From an uncultured Lachnospiraceae bacterium (GTDB lineage: Bacteria; Bacillota; Clostridia; Lachnospirales; Lachnospiraceae): a stretch of DNA of 64,000 nt. A program made the position numbers and the translations under genes. Shown here in pieces: positions 25,601-33,955 of the stretch (position 1 is its first letter; each line of letters opens with the position of its first letter). Where the stretch lies: contig CAJUDE010000030.1 in assembly GCA_910585295.1 (NCBI GenBank), positions 1 through 64,000 on the forward strand, written 5' to 3'. The notes beneath the pieces were generated by a model. The model was not told the origin of the DNA, searched no databases, and saw only the letters and a list, made by a program, of their open reading frames with translations.

Positions 25601-26862
25601 TGGAATTTCATCCCTTCCACAAAGTGATCCTCAGAACTCTTGATGACTTTCAAACTGCCGCGCTTTAAAGTGTTTGCAAACTCCACCTTAGCGGTTTCCC
25701 CGCCTTTGACGGTGACTTTCTTTGCCTTCTGGGTTTCATAGCGCCCTTCGGTCAGCTCTGTCACCGTGTAAGTGCCAGGGCTTAAGTTCTCTACCTTGAT
25801 GACCCCGCCTTTGCCTGTCTTTACGGTCTTATCTATCCCTTTGCCTGTAATCTGGAATTTTAAACCTTCCACAATCCCATCCTCGGAAGTCTTAATGAGT
25901 TTCAATTCACCATAAGCGGCTTCCACCTTTAGGTAAGCGGACACGTCAGCGGCATTTTCCACACCGATTACAATATCCTGCAAAGAAGGGTCGCCATATG
26001 CCACCAGCCTTGCCTCACTGCTTACGGCAGGGCTTGTCTTTACTGCTGACAGTAATACGCTGTCTTTGATGGCGTCTTTTGATGTCAGGGTCAACGTATT
26101 CCCAGAAACGCTTACTTTTACATTACTGTCTTGGGATGTGAAGGCAAACTGGGACAATACCCCGTTGCTGTCTGTCAGCTTCAGTATATACTGGGAACCA
26201 TCCCATTCCATCTGCTTCGATTCACCATCCTCTCCTTCAGAAGCAAAGCTTGGGATTGTCCCATGCCCTGCCATGCCTGCTATAATCTGCTGGTAGGCTG
26301 CGGACACGCCTGCATTTGCCCCTCCTGCACAGAATGCCTCATAAAACTTGCCATCCACAAGCGCATAGGGGGCGTCTGCACCCCTGCACCCAGTCACGAT
26401 TTCCCAGATAAGTATCTGCGTTGCGACCACCTTCTCATCCTCTGAGCCTGGAAGCGCTGCCATGCTCCCCTGGGAACCATAGAGCAATGCAAGGTTCACT
26501 GCGTTTTTCTGGCTACCGCTTAAAGCGTTCCATGTGTCCGATGCGTTCACTTGCAAGGTGTTCCCAGAATGCAGGGAAACCCCAGGCTGGATGCAGAAGG
26601 CAGGCTCCCCGTCCGCATAAATCCTTGTCCTCACTTCCCCTGCGTCCCCGCAGTTATGCCCGTTATGGCTCACAGACTGCTGGTAGCGGATGGCATTGCC
26701 CGCCCCGTCCAGGCAGTTCTCAAAGGTTATGGTTGCCTGTTCCGAAGCTGCTTTCATAGGCAGGGATGGATGCATGGAAACAACTGCCGCCGCTGCCATC
26801 AACAGGGCAAACCCTCTCTTCAATCTCTCTTTGATTTTCTTCTTCACTTTCATATCCTCCAT
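22639..26862 (-). CDS. Sortase-anchored thioester adhesin with SpaA/Cna-B repeats
   Basis: 1407 residues. Signal peptide (residues ~10-38, ending PMKAAS), then a thioester domain with the Cys-Gln pair in FCIQPG (Cys90) and TQILIW (Gln149), able to bind a surface target covalently. About ten SpaA/Cna-B-type domains follow, each with the characteristic Glu in strings such as LVEVQAPYGYVLD, HELEAPEGYLLD and EKTAPKGFRLD; these normally form internal Lys-Asn isopeptide bonds. The C-terminus has the sortase motif TPKTG (1368-1372), a membrane helix and a basic tail. Start Met1 or Met4. An intrinsic terminator lies just upstream, so it may have its own promoter. Expected role: attachment to host or to mating partners. 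Confidence 0.9.
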   Translation of the reverse strand: MEDMKVKKKIKERLKRGFALLMAAAAVVSMHPSLPMKAASEQATITFENCLDGAGNAIRYQQSVSHNGHNCGDAGEVRTRIYADGEPAFCIQPGVSLHSGNTLQVNASDTWNALSGSQKNAVNLALLYGSQGSMAALPGSEDEKVVATQILIWEIVTGCRGADAPYALVDGKFYEAFCAGGANAGVSAAYQQIIAGMAGHGTIPSFASEGEDGESKQMEWDGSQYILKLTDSNGVLSQFAFTSQDSNVKVSVSGNTLTLTSKDAIKDSVLLSAVKTSPAVSSEARLVAYGDPSLQDIVIGVENAADVSAYLKVEAAYGELKLIKTSEDGIVEGLKFQITGKGIDKTVKTGKGGVIKVENLSPGTYTVTELTEGRYETQKAKKVTVKGGETAKVEFANTLKRGSLKVIKSSEDHFVEGMKFHLYGKSLSGADVDEYAVTNKNGTAIFKDILISGSKPYTLEEVDTAARYVVPEKQQTAIQWKEVTNATVANVLKKFRVKVTKIDKETGKPQGDATLAGAVYGIYDGDTLVDTYTTDGQGQFTTNYYPCGEHWSIREISPSEGYLLDETIYPVGVAPGEFTVERNSLQTEVKEQSIKGKISILKHTDDGSTQVETPEEGAQFQVYLKSSGSFEAAGESERDTLVCDAYGYAKTKDLPYGTYTIHQTKGWESSEKIADFDVYVNSDGKVYHYLMNNAPFQSYIKVVKKDAETGKTIPLSGAGYQIYDGEGELVTMKCTYPEPADMDTFYTASNGSLVTPQSLPCGDYTLVEVQAPYGYVLDSTPIPFTISEDNATEESGVTVIGLEQQNVPQKGRLLVAKNAEEFESVQISKDGVPDKDGNLAEGEAIYTPVYGTAPKEGAVYEIIAAEDITTPDGTVRAAAGEVVDTITTNEEGNAETKELYLGKYQVAEKTAPNGCVLDTEAKEVELTYAGQEVFVTEMETVFYNERQKAAVSLAKALEQDETFGVGSNGEIQNVAFGLYAAEELTAADGASIPADGLLEIVFCNTDGLAAFQSDLPFGKYYVKEVCTDGHYLLSDEKYPLEFAYQGQELAVVNITANEGGAIENELFRGRIEGVKVDTEDAGLEGAKIGLFPADAQEFTEGNAVLVTMSDKKGAFFFENVVCGNYIVHELEAPEGYLLDGQTHHVCVTKQGAMVKIKITDKQVTGSVRLKKVDAEYPKNKLSGAVFELYQDTDGNGKFNPKKDKRIGKLKETDKGIYQKDGLVYGGYFVKEKTAPKGFRLDQKAYYFEIREDGKTVEVENKAGIGFVNKPNTSKLELTKKDISDGKLLPDAKFRIKDQDGNVVATGVTDEKGIAVFTLRYGKYTYQEYEAPKGYRIDTREFPFEIKEDGKIIKATMTNEKEPEKKITTPKTGDDSRTGLWMVLSILAGAGMAGFGILAARKMRKKED

Positions 26863-26884
26863 TTCTAACCATAGATTTATAAAT

Positions 26885-26908
26885 AAAAAATCCCTGCATT
26901 TTGCAGGG
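26885..26908 (-). terminator. Intrinsic terminator between parB-side genes and adhesin
   Basis: Minus strand CCCTGCA AAA TGCAGGG followed by A and six T (26908-26885). It lies 10 bases after the stop of the 49-residue ORF and ~23 bases before the adhesin start, so read-through into the adhesin gene is probably limited. Confidence 0.75.
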
Positions 26909-26917
26909 TATTGGGGG

Positions 26918-27067
26918 CTATCCTTCCCACGGTGTCATACAGGGAATGGATAGCCATACGGAGCCATTGGCTCTATATTGTTTTTTCGGCTGGTAATCGG
27001 CTGGTAACTGGAAGGGGTAGGGTGTGGGGAGGGGGAACCACGGCATAAAATACCTGTATTTGGGCAT
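26918..27067 (-). CDS. Small Pro/Tyr-rich ORF downstream of parB
   Basis: 49 residues from ATG at 27067: MPKYRYFMPWFPLPTPYPFQ, then DYQPKKQYRANGSVW. GGGGGA precedes the ATG with a 5-base spacer. Rich in Pro, Tyr and Trp, no domain recognised. Between parB and an intrinsic terminator, so it would be the last gene of the par operon. Support is limited to its ribosome site and position. Confidence 0.45.
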   Translation of the reverse strand: MPKYRYFMPWFPLPTPYPFQLPADYQPKKQYRANGSVWLSIPCMTPWEG

Positions 27068-27089
27068 ACTGTCCCCCTGGCGGCTCTGC

Positions 27090-28022
27090 CTACCGTTCCC
27101 TGCCTTTGTCCCGTTCCCTTTTTCGGTACAGTTCCAATGCCTTGACAATCGTATCTTCCATCTGTTTCATGGACGTCCCTGGCGAAAAATACTTGTCAAT
27201 ACGTTTCTTTGGGATTTTAAACTGCTCGACTTGGTTCGGTTTTTCTTCTGACAAGATGGACAATATCACGTCCTCCCCCAACTTCCCACTTTCTGAAAAC
27301 TTCCTTAATTTAATTGCCTGCGCATGGCTTGGCGTGCAGTCCTCCGACTGCATGACGTCATACAATGTTTCCTGCTGGTCTTTGGGCAGGTAGGATAATT
27401 CCACTGCCGGACGCATGGCAACTTTGCCGTTGTCCACCAAATCCAGAATAGGGGGAATGAGTTCTGTTAGGCGGATATATCTCTTAATTTGGGTAACACT
27501 ATCTTCTGATTTTTGTGCTAATTCCTGATTTGAACGTAACCTCGGTCCCACTGGGACCGAAGTTAAATCTGTTCTCTTTCCCTGCCTTTTCATTGCTTCC
27601 AGTTTCATCTTATAGGCAAAGGCTTTTTCTGATGGCAGGATTTCCTCTCTTTGCAGGTTTGAGTCGACCATTATCAGCACTGCTTCATCCTCTGTCACAT
27701 TTCGGATGATGCATGGCATTTCTTTTTTCCCTGCCAGCTCGCTTGCCATTTTACGCCTGTGTCCGGCTATCATCTCATAGCCGCCCCCTGCTTTTTCCCT
27801 CACCAGAGCTGGCACTAACACTCCATACTGCTTTACGCTCTCTGCCATATCCATCATGCTTTCATCCATCTTCACCTGAAATGGATGATTTGGAAAGTCA
27901 GTGATTTCCCCAATAGGAATGTCCTGAATGGATTCCCTGCTTTCCCCGTCCCGTTGCTCCTGTGTGCTGAACAGGTCATCGGCTGAGGGAAGATTCAGTC
28001 TTATGCCGCTGTTTTTCGCCAT
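27090..28022 (-). CDS. parB: ParB/RepB/Spo0J family partition protein
   Basis: 310 residues. The N-terminal ParB nuclease-like/CTP-binding fold is clear: IPIGEITDFPNHPFQVKMDE and MIAGHRRKMASELAG. A helix-turn-helix DNA-binding region follows (SNQELAQKSEDSVTQIKRYI), and the C-terminus is basic. With ParA it should segregate or stabilise the excised circular form of the element. Its start lies inside the 3' end of parA (47-base overlap), indicating coupled translation. Confidence 0.9.
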   Translation of the reverse strand: MAKNSGIRLNLPSADDLFSTQEQRDGESRESIQDIPIGEITDFPNHPFQVKMDESMMDMAESVKQYGVLVPALVREKAGGGYEMIAGHRRKMASELAGKKEMPCIIRNVTEDEAVLIMVDSNLQREEILPSEKAFAYKMKLEAMKRQGKRTDLTSVPVGPRLRSNQELAQKSEDSVTQIKRYIRLTELIPPILDLVDNGKVAMRPAVELSYLPKDQQETLYDVMQSEDCTPSHAQAIKLRKFSESGKLGEDVILSILSEEKPNQVEQFKIPKKRIDKYFSPGTSMKQMEDTIVKALELYRKRERDKGRER

Positions 28023-28803
28023 CCCGTATCACCTCCCTCGTAAACGCCTCATATGCCTTTGCTGCTGCACCGTGTCTGTCATAACTGTAAATACTCTGCC
28101 CAGCCGCGCTGGTTTCCGCCGCCTTAACTGCTACTGGAATGATAGTCTGGTAGACATTGATTACCCTCCCATAATTCTGTTTCAGGCTGTCAGCTGTAGC
28201 ACGGGCAAGGTTTGTCCTCATATCTGCCAGTGTCAGCAATACCCCATCTACCTTTAAGCCAGGGTTAATCTGCCGCTGTACCTTGCCAATGGTCTTTACA
28301 AGTTGTGTCATTCCCTTTAAGGGCAGGTAATGGGCTTGTACGGGGACAATTACGCTGTCCGCTGCCGCAAGCGCATTGATGGTCAGCATCCCCAGGCTTG
28401 GCATACAATCAATCAAAATATAGTCATATCCCTTTTTCAGCCCGCCGAGATAGGATTTCATGGTAAACTCCCTGCTCATGGCATTTACCAGCGTCATTTC
28501 CATGCCGGACAACTCAATATTCGCTGGGATTAGGTCTACCCCCTCTTCATGGTGTAAAATTCCTTCCTGCAAATCGATTGGCTCGTCACGGATTGCCCGT
28601 TCCATCTGTGTTGATAGTGTGACAGGCAAACTATCCTGGTCTGTCCATCCTAAAGAGGTTGTCAAATCCCCTTGCGGGTCTGCATCCACAAGCAGCACCT
28701 TCTTTCCCTTATTCGCTAAACCAATGCCCAGATTGACCGTGGTTGTGGTCTTTCCAGTGCCTCCTTTCTGGTTTGCGATGGCGATTACCTTGCATTTCGC
28801 CAT
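27976..28803 (-). CDS. parA: ParA family partition ATPase
   Basis: 275 residues. Deviant Walker A KGGTGKTTT at residues ~14-22, the Walker A' region LLVDADPQGDLTTSLG, and YILIDCMPSLGMLTINAL as Walker B. ParA-type ATPase acting with ParB for element maintenance. GGAAGGAGGGAACCGAA precedes the ATG. A hairpin of the recurrent AGCC...GGCT family lies 33 bases upstream. Confidence 0.92.
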   Translation of the reverse strand: MAKCKVIAIANQKGGTGKTTTTVNLGIGLANKGKKVLLVDADPQGDLTTSLGWTDQDSLPVTLSTQMERAIRDEPIDLQEGILHHEEGVDLIPANIELSGMEMTLVNAMSREFTMKSYLGGLKKGYDYILIDCMPSLGMLTINALAAADSVIVPVQAHYLPLKGMTQLVKTIGKVQRQINPGLKVDGVLLTLADMRTNLARATADSLKQNYGRVINVYQTIIPVAVKAAETSAAGQSIYSYDRHGAAAKAYEAFTREVIRDGEKQRHKTESSLSR

Positions 28804-28835
28804 TTCGGTTCCCTCCTTCCTTCGGAAAATTTAAT

Positions 28836-28860
28836 AGCCACTCCTTTAATGGGAATGGCT
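28836..28860 (-). promoter_or_regulatory. AGCC...GGCT hairpin upstream of parA
   Basis: Minus strand TACAT then AGCCATTCC CATTAAA GGAGTGGCT, a 9-base stem with one G-T pair, no T-run. Located in the parA leader. Member of the recurrent ICE hairpin family, here without a terminator tail. Confidence 0.5.
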
Positions 28861-28896
28861 ATGTATCATCCCCGCCATTCTGACGGGAATATATTC

Positions 28897-29247
28897 CTAA
28901 ATCTCACACTTTTCTCCTAATCTGTATTCCTCAATTATTTCAAAAAAATCTTCCAGGAATTCCATTACAAAAAACTCCTGCATATTCTCCTGTTCTTCTA
29001 AAGATGCAATCAAGCAAGGGTATTCCTCCCCGGCAATCCTAAACAGCCCCCTTATCATCTGCATTGCCTCCATCACCCTGCCCATTTCCGCCAATGCTGC
29101 CAGAGCAGAATAAATATCCTCCATATCTGAAGTTTTCTTTCGCATAGGGAACAGCTTATCAATCAGTAAAATTGTATATGTTCCTGATATGGCATTGAGC
29201 ATACTTTTCACGTCGTTTCCCATTACTTCATCTCTGCTTTCTTTCAT
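28897..29247 (-). CDS. Hypothetical protein, first gene at the guaA-side end of the ICE
   Basis: 116 residues, acidic, helical, no domain recognised (MLNAISGTYTILLIDKLFPM; EFFVMEFLEDFFEIIEEYRL). GGAGAGG lies 7 bases before the ATG at 29247. Separated from parA by a hairpin. As the first element gene next to the chromosomal junction it could be a regulator or recombination accessory factor, but nothing in its sequence shows this. Confidence 0.65.
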   Translation of the reverse strand: MKESRDEVMGNDVKSMLNAISGTYTILLIDKLFPMRKKTSDMEDIYSALAALAEMGRVMEAMQMIRGLFRIAGEEYPCLIASLEEQENMQEFFVMEFLEDFFEIIEEYRLGEKCEI

Positions 29248-29273
29248 TGCATGTCCTCTCCTTTTAATTTATC

Positions 29274-29344
29274 AGCCACTCCAATGGGCGACTATGTACC
29301 AAAACTAAAAAAAGCCGGCTGCTCTAATCAAAGAACAAACGGCT
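29274..29344 (-). promoter_or_regulatory. Two tandem AGCC...GGCT-type hairpins near the ICE end
   Basis: Minus strand: the first is ATATAGCCG ... CGGCT followed by seven T (29344-29307), terminator-like. The second is TACATAGTCGCCCA ... TGGAGTGGCT (29293-29274), with mismatches and no T-run. Both lie in the leader of the 29247 gene and repeat the pattern found before parA and the DUF3991 gene. Confidence 0.5.
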
Positions 29345-29520
29345 ATATACATCCATTTCTTTTTCATTATTCTTTTTTATTCTTTTTTATTCTTTCTTCT
29401 TTTTAGTACCAAAATAGTGCCACACCACATAGAAAAAGCCAGGAAACCCAGTGTTTATGCGGCTTCCTGGCTCTCTGTTTACTACTCGAACTCAATCGTC
29501 CCTGGTGGTTTCCCAGTACA
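29285..29520. other. Probable ICE-chromosome junction (att region) at the guaA 3' end
   Basis: ICE-type genes end and guaA begins here. The 3' end of guaA is an established integration site for several ICEs (Tn5801-like elements, for example). Candidate integrase arm sites: GTACCAAAA repeated directly at 29296-29304 and 29406-29414, and three near-identical ATTCTTTTTT units at about 29370-29396. The crossover core cannot be defined because the other element end is outside the window. Confidence 0.55.
29433..29472 (-). terminator. Intrinsic terminator of guaA
   Basis: Minus strand AGCCAGGAA ... TTCCTGGCT with an inner GCC/GGG extension, then TTTTT, ten bases after the guaA stop. Whether it belongs to the host or to the inserted element cannot be told from one end. 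Confidence 0.8.
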
Positions 29521-31023
29521 ATCATACAGTACCCGGTTCACACCCTTCACTTCGTTCACAATCCGGTTCGTTACCTTATTCAATACCTCCCAAGGAATCT
29601 GAGCCGCTTCAGCAGTCATAAAATCAGATGTATTCACAGCACGAAGCGCCACGGCATAATCATATGTCCGGAAATCCCCCATCACGCCTACAGAACGCAT
29701 ATTTGTCAGTGCTGCAAAATACTGCCCAAGCCCTTTGTCAAGCCCGGCCTTTGCAATCTCTTCCCGGTAAATATAATCTGCCTCCTGGACAATCTTCACC
29801 TTTTCTTCTGTCACTTCCCCAATAATACGTATTCCAAGCCCTGGACCTGGGAATGGCTGGCGAAACACCAAATGTTCTGGAATCCCAAGTTCTAATCCAG
29901 CCTTTCTGACTTCATCTTTAAACAACATGCGCAAAGGCTCAATAATTTCCTTAAAATCCACCACATCAGGCAAACCGCCCACATTATGGTGGGACTTAAT
30001 CACTGCAGATTTCCCAAGCCCCGATTCTATAACGTCCGGGTAGATCGTCCCTTGCACCAGAAAATCCACCGCGCCTATCTTCTTTGCTTCTTCCTCAAAC
30101 ACACGGATAAATTCCGCCCCAATGATTTTGCGTTTCTCTTCTGGCTCAGTGACTCCTTTTAGCTTTTCATAATATCTCTGTTGCGCATTCACACGGATAA
30201 AATTTAATTCATAAGCCCCGTCTGGGCCAAATACCGCTTCCACTTCATCCCCTTCATTTTTACGGAGAAGCCCATGGTCTACGAATACGCATGTCAACTG
30301 TTTCCCTACTGCTTTAGAGAGCAAAACTGCTGCAACAGAAGAATCCACCCCGCCAGACAATGCGCAAAGGACTTTCCCGCTTCCAATCTTCTCACGCAGA
30401 TTATGGATGGCAGTTTCCACAAAAGAATCCATATTCCAGTCCCCAGCGCACCCGCATACTTGGTAAACAAAATTTTTCAGCATCTTCATGCCTTCCCTTG
30501 TATGCATAACCTCTGGATGGAATTGGGTGGCATACAGCTTTTTCTCCGGAAAAGACATTGCAGCAATTGGGCATTCAGATGTATGGGCAGTGGCATGGAA
30601 CCCTTCTGGCGCCTCTGCAATATAGTCTGTATGGCTCATCCAACAAATGCTTTTGGGCGATACACCTTCAAATAAAATGTCATCTGTGTCCACTTCCACC
30701 TCTGTATGCCCATATTCACTGACTGGGGCAGTTTTTACCGTCCCCCCAAGCAAATGCGCCATTAACTGAGACCCATAGCAAATCCCCAAAACGGGAACGC
30801 CCAACTCCAACACCTCTTTGGGGCAGCTAGGCGAATCCTCTTTGTAAACACTGTTTGGCCCGCCAGTAAAAATAATTCCTTTGGGGTTCAGCCCCTTAAT
30901 TTCTTCCAGGCCCAATGTGTATGGCTTTACCTCACAATACACATTGCACTCACGTACACGCCTTGCAATGAGCTGGTTATACTGCCCTCCAAAATCAAGG
31001 ACTATCACTGTCTCTCTATCCAA
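29482..31023 (-). CDS. guaA: GMP synthase (glutamine-hydrolysing)
   Basis: Converts XMP to GMP with ATP and glutamine. 513 residues, full length. The class I glutamine amidotransferase domain has Cys82 in GICYGSQL and the His/Glu pair in FHPEV (169-171). The ATP pyrophosphatase domain has the P-loop SGGVDSS (223-229), and the dimerisation domain ends in the invariant GTIEFE. The start is TTG at 31023, supported by GGAGGG seven bases upstream and by alignment of [17 protein letters not shown] with other GuaA N-termini. Monocistronic, with its own promoter (31067-31095) and terminator. Its 3' end is the probable ICE attachment site, and the reading frame is preserved. Confidence 0.97.
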   Translation of the reverse strand: MDRETVIVLDFGGQYNQLIARRVRECNVYCEVKPYTLGLEEIKGLNPKGIIFTGGPNSVYKEDSPSCPKEVLELGVPVLGICYGSQLMAHLLGGTVKTAPVSEYGHTEVEVDTDDILFEGVSPKSICWMSHTDYIAEAPEGFHATAHTSECPIAAMSFPEKKLYATQFHPEVMHTREGMKMLKNFVYQVCGCAGDWNMDSFVETAIHNLREKIGSGKVLCALSGGVDSSVAAVLLSKAVGKQLTCVFVDHGLLRKNEGDEVEAVFGPDGAYELNFIRVNAQQRYYEKLKGVTEPEEKRKIIGAEFIRVFEEEAKKIGAVDFLVQGTIYPDVIESGLGKSAVIKSHHNVGGLPDVVDFKEIIEPLRMLFKDEVRKAGLELGIPEHLVFRQPFPGPGLGIRIIGEVTEEKVKIVQEADYIYREEIAKAGLDKGLGQYFAALTNMRSVGVMGDFRTYDYAVALRAVNTSDFMTAEAAQIPWEVLNKVTNRIVNEVKGVNRVLYDCTGKPPGTIEFE

Positions 31024-31066
31024 AGCCCTTCCCTCCTGTATCTTATTTTTTCTGTGTGTTCCCTAA

Positions 31067-31095
31067 ATTATAACGAAGGATTTTGATGTTGACAA
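31067..31095 (-). promoter_or_regulatory. guaA promoter
   Basis: Minus strand TTGTCA (31095-31090), a 17-base spacer, then a perfect TATAAT (31072-31067), 44 bases before the TTG start of guaA. A strong vegetative-type promoter. Confidence 0.8.
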
Positions 31096-31122
31096 GTGAA
31101 AATACGCAAATTGTGATATTTT

Positions 31123-33123
31123 CTATTTTTCCTCCTGCCTGCTGTTACGGAACTGCACTGGGGTCATCCCATATCTTCTTTTGAACAAACGGTTAAAATG
31201 CTCCACGTTCTGGTACCCTACGCTTTCCGCAATGTTCTCCACAGTCATGCTGGTATTTTTCAGCAAAGTACGCGCCCTTTTCATACGGACATTTTTCACA
31301 ATATCCCCAAAAGTTTTCCCGGATTTTTCACGGATATATTTCGACAGGTACGGCTTGGACAAATGCATTTTTTCTGTAAGCTCATCCAAAGTTACAGTCA
31401 GATAATGCTCCTGAATATAATTCATAATCTCATTCAGCCGTTCATCCCGGCACTGCCCTGCCTGTTGGACCTTCCCCAGCTTATTTACCGCCACGCAAAG
31501 AGCCTCAATGGATGACTTAATAATATCTTCATCAATTCCCACCCCCCAATACAGTTGGTTATTGCAGGAAATGCCCACATAGGACACGGCCTTGGCTGAC
31601 GACCCTTTTGAAAGGGAATGCTCTTCATACACAGAAAGTTCATAACTAACATTAAAATATTGTTTTAACGCATTGCTTACCGCATCCAGGCGCCCATTCC
31701 CATTGCCAGCGACATTCCGTTTCTGGCCGCCATGGGCAATGCATACTTCCGCCAGCATCCCATTTTTCTGCTTAAAATGGCATTCTGGAATTTGGAAATA
31801 TGGCATATGGTTCACATAATGTTCCTCAAAAATCTCATAGACCAGGCTCGGGGACAATTCCATATGACGGTGGTCTGAAACGCCTTTCACGGTATAGCCC
31901 ACTTCCTCCTTCATTTTCTCCGGGATGGTAATTCCATAATTCTGTTTCAAAATATAACCTACGCCGCCTTTGCCAGACTGGCTATTAATACGGATCACAT
32001 CAGAATCATACGTACGCCCTACGTCCTTTGGGTCAATCGGCAAATAAGGCACTGCCCAAGCGCCCTCTGGGTGGCTTTCACGGCATGCCATGCCTTTTGC
32101 AATGGCGTCCTGATGGGAACCGGAAAACGCAGTGAACACCAATTCCCCGGCATATGGCTGCCTGGGTGAGACCTGCATCCTGGTACACCTCTCATAAACC
32201 TCTGCAATCCTGGACATATCGCTAAAATCCAATTTCGGGTCAACCCCATGGGAAAACATATTCATGGCAAGCGTTACAATATCCACGTTCCCCGTGCGCT
32301 CCCCATTCCCAAAAAGAGTGCCTTCAATCCGGTCTGCGCCTGCCAAAATCCCAAATTCTGCATCACAAATACCCACGCCCCTGTCGTTGTGCGGATGCAG
32401 GGAAAGCACCACATTTTCCCGGTATTTCATATGCTTGCTCATATACTCCACCTGCCCTGCAAAAACATGGGGCATGGCATTTTCCACTGTAGTTGGGAGG
32501 TTGATAATCGCCTTTTTTTCTGGCGTAGGCCGCCAAATGTCAAGCACTGCATTGCACACTTCCAACGCATAATCCACTTCTGTGCCTGAAAAACTCTCCG
32601 GGCTATACTCAAATGTAAAGTTCCCCTCCGTTTCCTCTGCCAGCTTTTTCAGAAGCTGCGCCCCGCTGACGGCAATCTCTTGGATTTCCTCTTTGCTCTT
32701 TTTAAATACCTGCTCCCGCTGCGCCAGCGAAGTGGAATTGTAAAGATGCACCACTGCATGGGGCGCCCCCTTTACTGCCTCAAAGGTTTTCCGGATAATA
32801 TGCTCCCTTGCCTGGGTCAGCACCTGCACGGTCACATCCTCTGGTATCATATCCCTGTCAATCAATGCACGCATAAAATTATATTCTGTCTCAGACGCCG
32901 CTGGGAACCCAACTTCAATTTCTTTAAACCCAACTTCCACCAGCAATTGGAAAAACTCCAGCTTTTCCTCTAAACTCATAGGCTCAATCAATGCCTGGTT
33001 CCCGTCCCGCAAATCCACGCTGCACCAAATTGGCGGCTCTGTGATATACTCCTTTTTTACCCAGTCGTATGTGACTTCTGGGGGCATAAAATATTGTCTT
33101 TCGTATTTTTCATAATTTTTCAT
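31123..33123 (-). CDS. leuA: 2-isopropylmalate synthase fused to an AraC-type DNA-binding domain
   Basis: First committed step of leucine synthesis: 2-oxoisovalerate plus acetyl-CoA to 2-isopropylmalate. 666 residues from the ATG at 33123, which has GGAGG with a 7-base spacer (the upstream ORF start lacks one). The catalytic barrel shows [25 protein letters not shown] and [10 protein letters not shown]. The LeuA regulatory dimer domain follows to about residue 550 ([20 protein letters not shown]). Then, with no stop or shift, come ~105 residues of a complete AraC/XylS double helix-turn-helix: [20 protein letters not shown] and [20 protein letters not shown] plus [12 protein letters not shown]. 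Normal LeuA ends before that domain. The gene is preceded by a leucine T-box. The fusion may let the enzyme act as its own transcription factor. Confidence 0.93.
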   Translation of the reverse strand: MKNYEKYERQYFMPPEVTYDWVKKEYITEPPIWCSVDLRDGNQALIEPMSLEEKLEFFQLLVEVGFKEIEVGFPAASETEYNFMRALIDRDMIPEDVTVQVLTQAREHIIRKTFEAVKGAPHAVVHLYNSTSLAQREQVFKKSKEEIQEIAVSGAQLLKKLAEETEGNFTFEYSPESFSGTEVDYALEVCNAVLDIWRPTPEKKAIINLPTTVENAMPHVFAGQVEYMSKHMKYRENVVLSLHPHNDRGVGICDAEFGILAGADRIEGTLFGNGERTGNVDIVTLAMNMFSHGVDPKLDFSDMSRIAEVYERCTRMQVSPRQPYAGELVFTAFSGSHQDAIAKGMACRESHPEGAWAVPYLPIDPKDVGRTYDSDVIRINSQSGKGGVGYILKQNYGITIPEKMKEEVGYTVKGVSDHRHMELSPSLVYEIFEEHYVNHMPYFQIPECHFKQKNGMLAEVCIAHGGQKRNVAGNGNGRLDAVSNALKQYFNVSYELSVYEEHSLSKGSSAKAVSYVGISCNNQLYWGVGIDEDIIKSSIEALCVAVNKLGKVQQAGQCRDERLNEIMNYIQEHYLTVTLDELTEKMHLSKPYLSKYIREKSGKTFGDIVKNVRMKRARTLLKNTSMTVENIAESVGYQNVEHFNRLFKRRYGMTPVQFRNSRQEEK

Positions 33124-33183
33124 TCCTATTCCTCCAATATAAAACATTACGCGCCTCGTCCTGGGAATTATCCCCTTTCTTTA

Positions 33184-33530
33184 CAAAATAAAATAATCTT
33201 CCATATCTACTATCCTTATTTGGACAATAGAGACGAAAGATATCATAATCCTGCGCGGTACCACTCTGCTTCATGTATCCACATGCACTTATTCGGCACA
33301 TCCATGCCTATCCCTATAACGGGAGAACCCGTCCCGGCTTACATCCTGGCTGCAAAACCCCTGCACCTGCTATGGCAGGAATGCCAACTAATTTTGCACA
33401 CTATTGTTCAGCTGGAAGCTCCAGGGGCAGTTCACTGTGCCATCCCTGCCATTTCCCACCACCAATGGCTCTCTGTAAGTTCCGTTACAGCTACTATTCC
33501 CTTTCCTCGCTTTTCACGAATTTTATCTTA
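33184..33530 (-). promoter_or_regulatory. T-box leader, leucine specific, upstream of leuA
   Basis: The minus strand contains the T-box sequence GAGTGGTACCGCGCAGG (about 33267-33251), which pairs with uncharged tRNA acceptor ends. The probable specifier codon is CTG (33430-33428), in the context AGTGAA-CTG-CCCCTGGAG, a leucine codon. The terminator is a ~20-base stem with one mismatch between 33241-33222 and 33215-33196 plus a T-rich tail. Uncharged tRNA-Leu would favour the antiterminator and leuA expression. Confidence 0.88.
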
Positions 33531-33694
33531 ACACAGAATTCCACAATTGTATAGTGATAATTTTAATCAGTTTTCTTGACTTATTTTATTCCCAGATAGG
33601 AACCGAAATCCCTGTGCAATATATCCAAAAGAAAAGGACAGACTTGGTAGCAGCCGCAAATAATAGAATCTATCCTTTTCTTTCCAGTGCTTGT

Positions 33695-33955
33695 TCAGAC
33701 AACGCCCTTCTGATGCAAATATTTTTCCCTGGTCGCCAGGCCGCCCCGAATATGCCTTTCTGATTTATTTACATCAAGAACCTTCCTTGCCTGGGCTGCA
33801 AGGGCTGGGTTGATTTGCGTAAGGCGTTCTGTCACATCCTTATGCACCGTGCTTTTGCTAATCCCAAACTTTTTCGCCGTCTGCCTCACCGTAGCATTTT
33901 CCTCAATTATATAATTAGCAATATTAATTGCCCGTTCTTCTATGTACCCTTTCAA
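33695..33955 (-). CDS. spoIIID: Sporulation transcription factor SpoIIID
   Basis: Mother-cell DNA-binding regulator of sporulation. 86 residues beginning at a TTG codon (33955) with GAGGG upstream, giving a start that aligns with known SpoIIID (…GYIEERAINIANYIIEE). The helix-turn-helix TVRQTAKKFGISKSTVHKDV and the basic tail region RHIRGGLATREKYL match the family closely. An upstream in-frame ATG would add ~24 residues with no homology. Monocistronic. Supports an endospore-forming host. Confidence 0.92.
   Translation of the reverse strand: MKGYIEERAINIANYIIEENATVRQTAKKFGISKSTVHKDVTERLTQINPALAAQARKVLDVNKSERHIRGGLATREKYLHQKGVV

Noticed and set aside
28897..29247. Excisionase or integrase at the guaA-side end
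   Set aside because: The 116-residue protein shows neither tyrosine-recombinase motifs nor an excisionase-type winged helix; left as hypothetical.
29370..29400. CRISPR-like short repeats
   Set aside because: The three ATTCTTTTTT units are adjacent without spacers; more like integrase arm sites or simple sequence.
33241..33540. ORFs in the leuA leader
   Set aside because: The region is explained by a T-box (T-box sequence, specifier and terminator all present).
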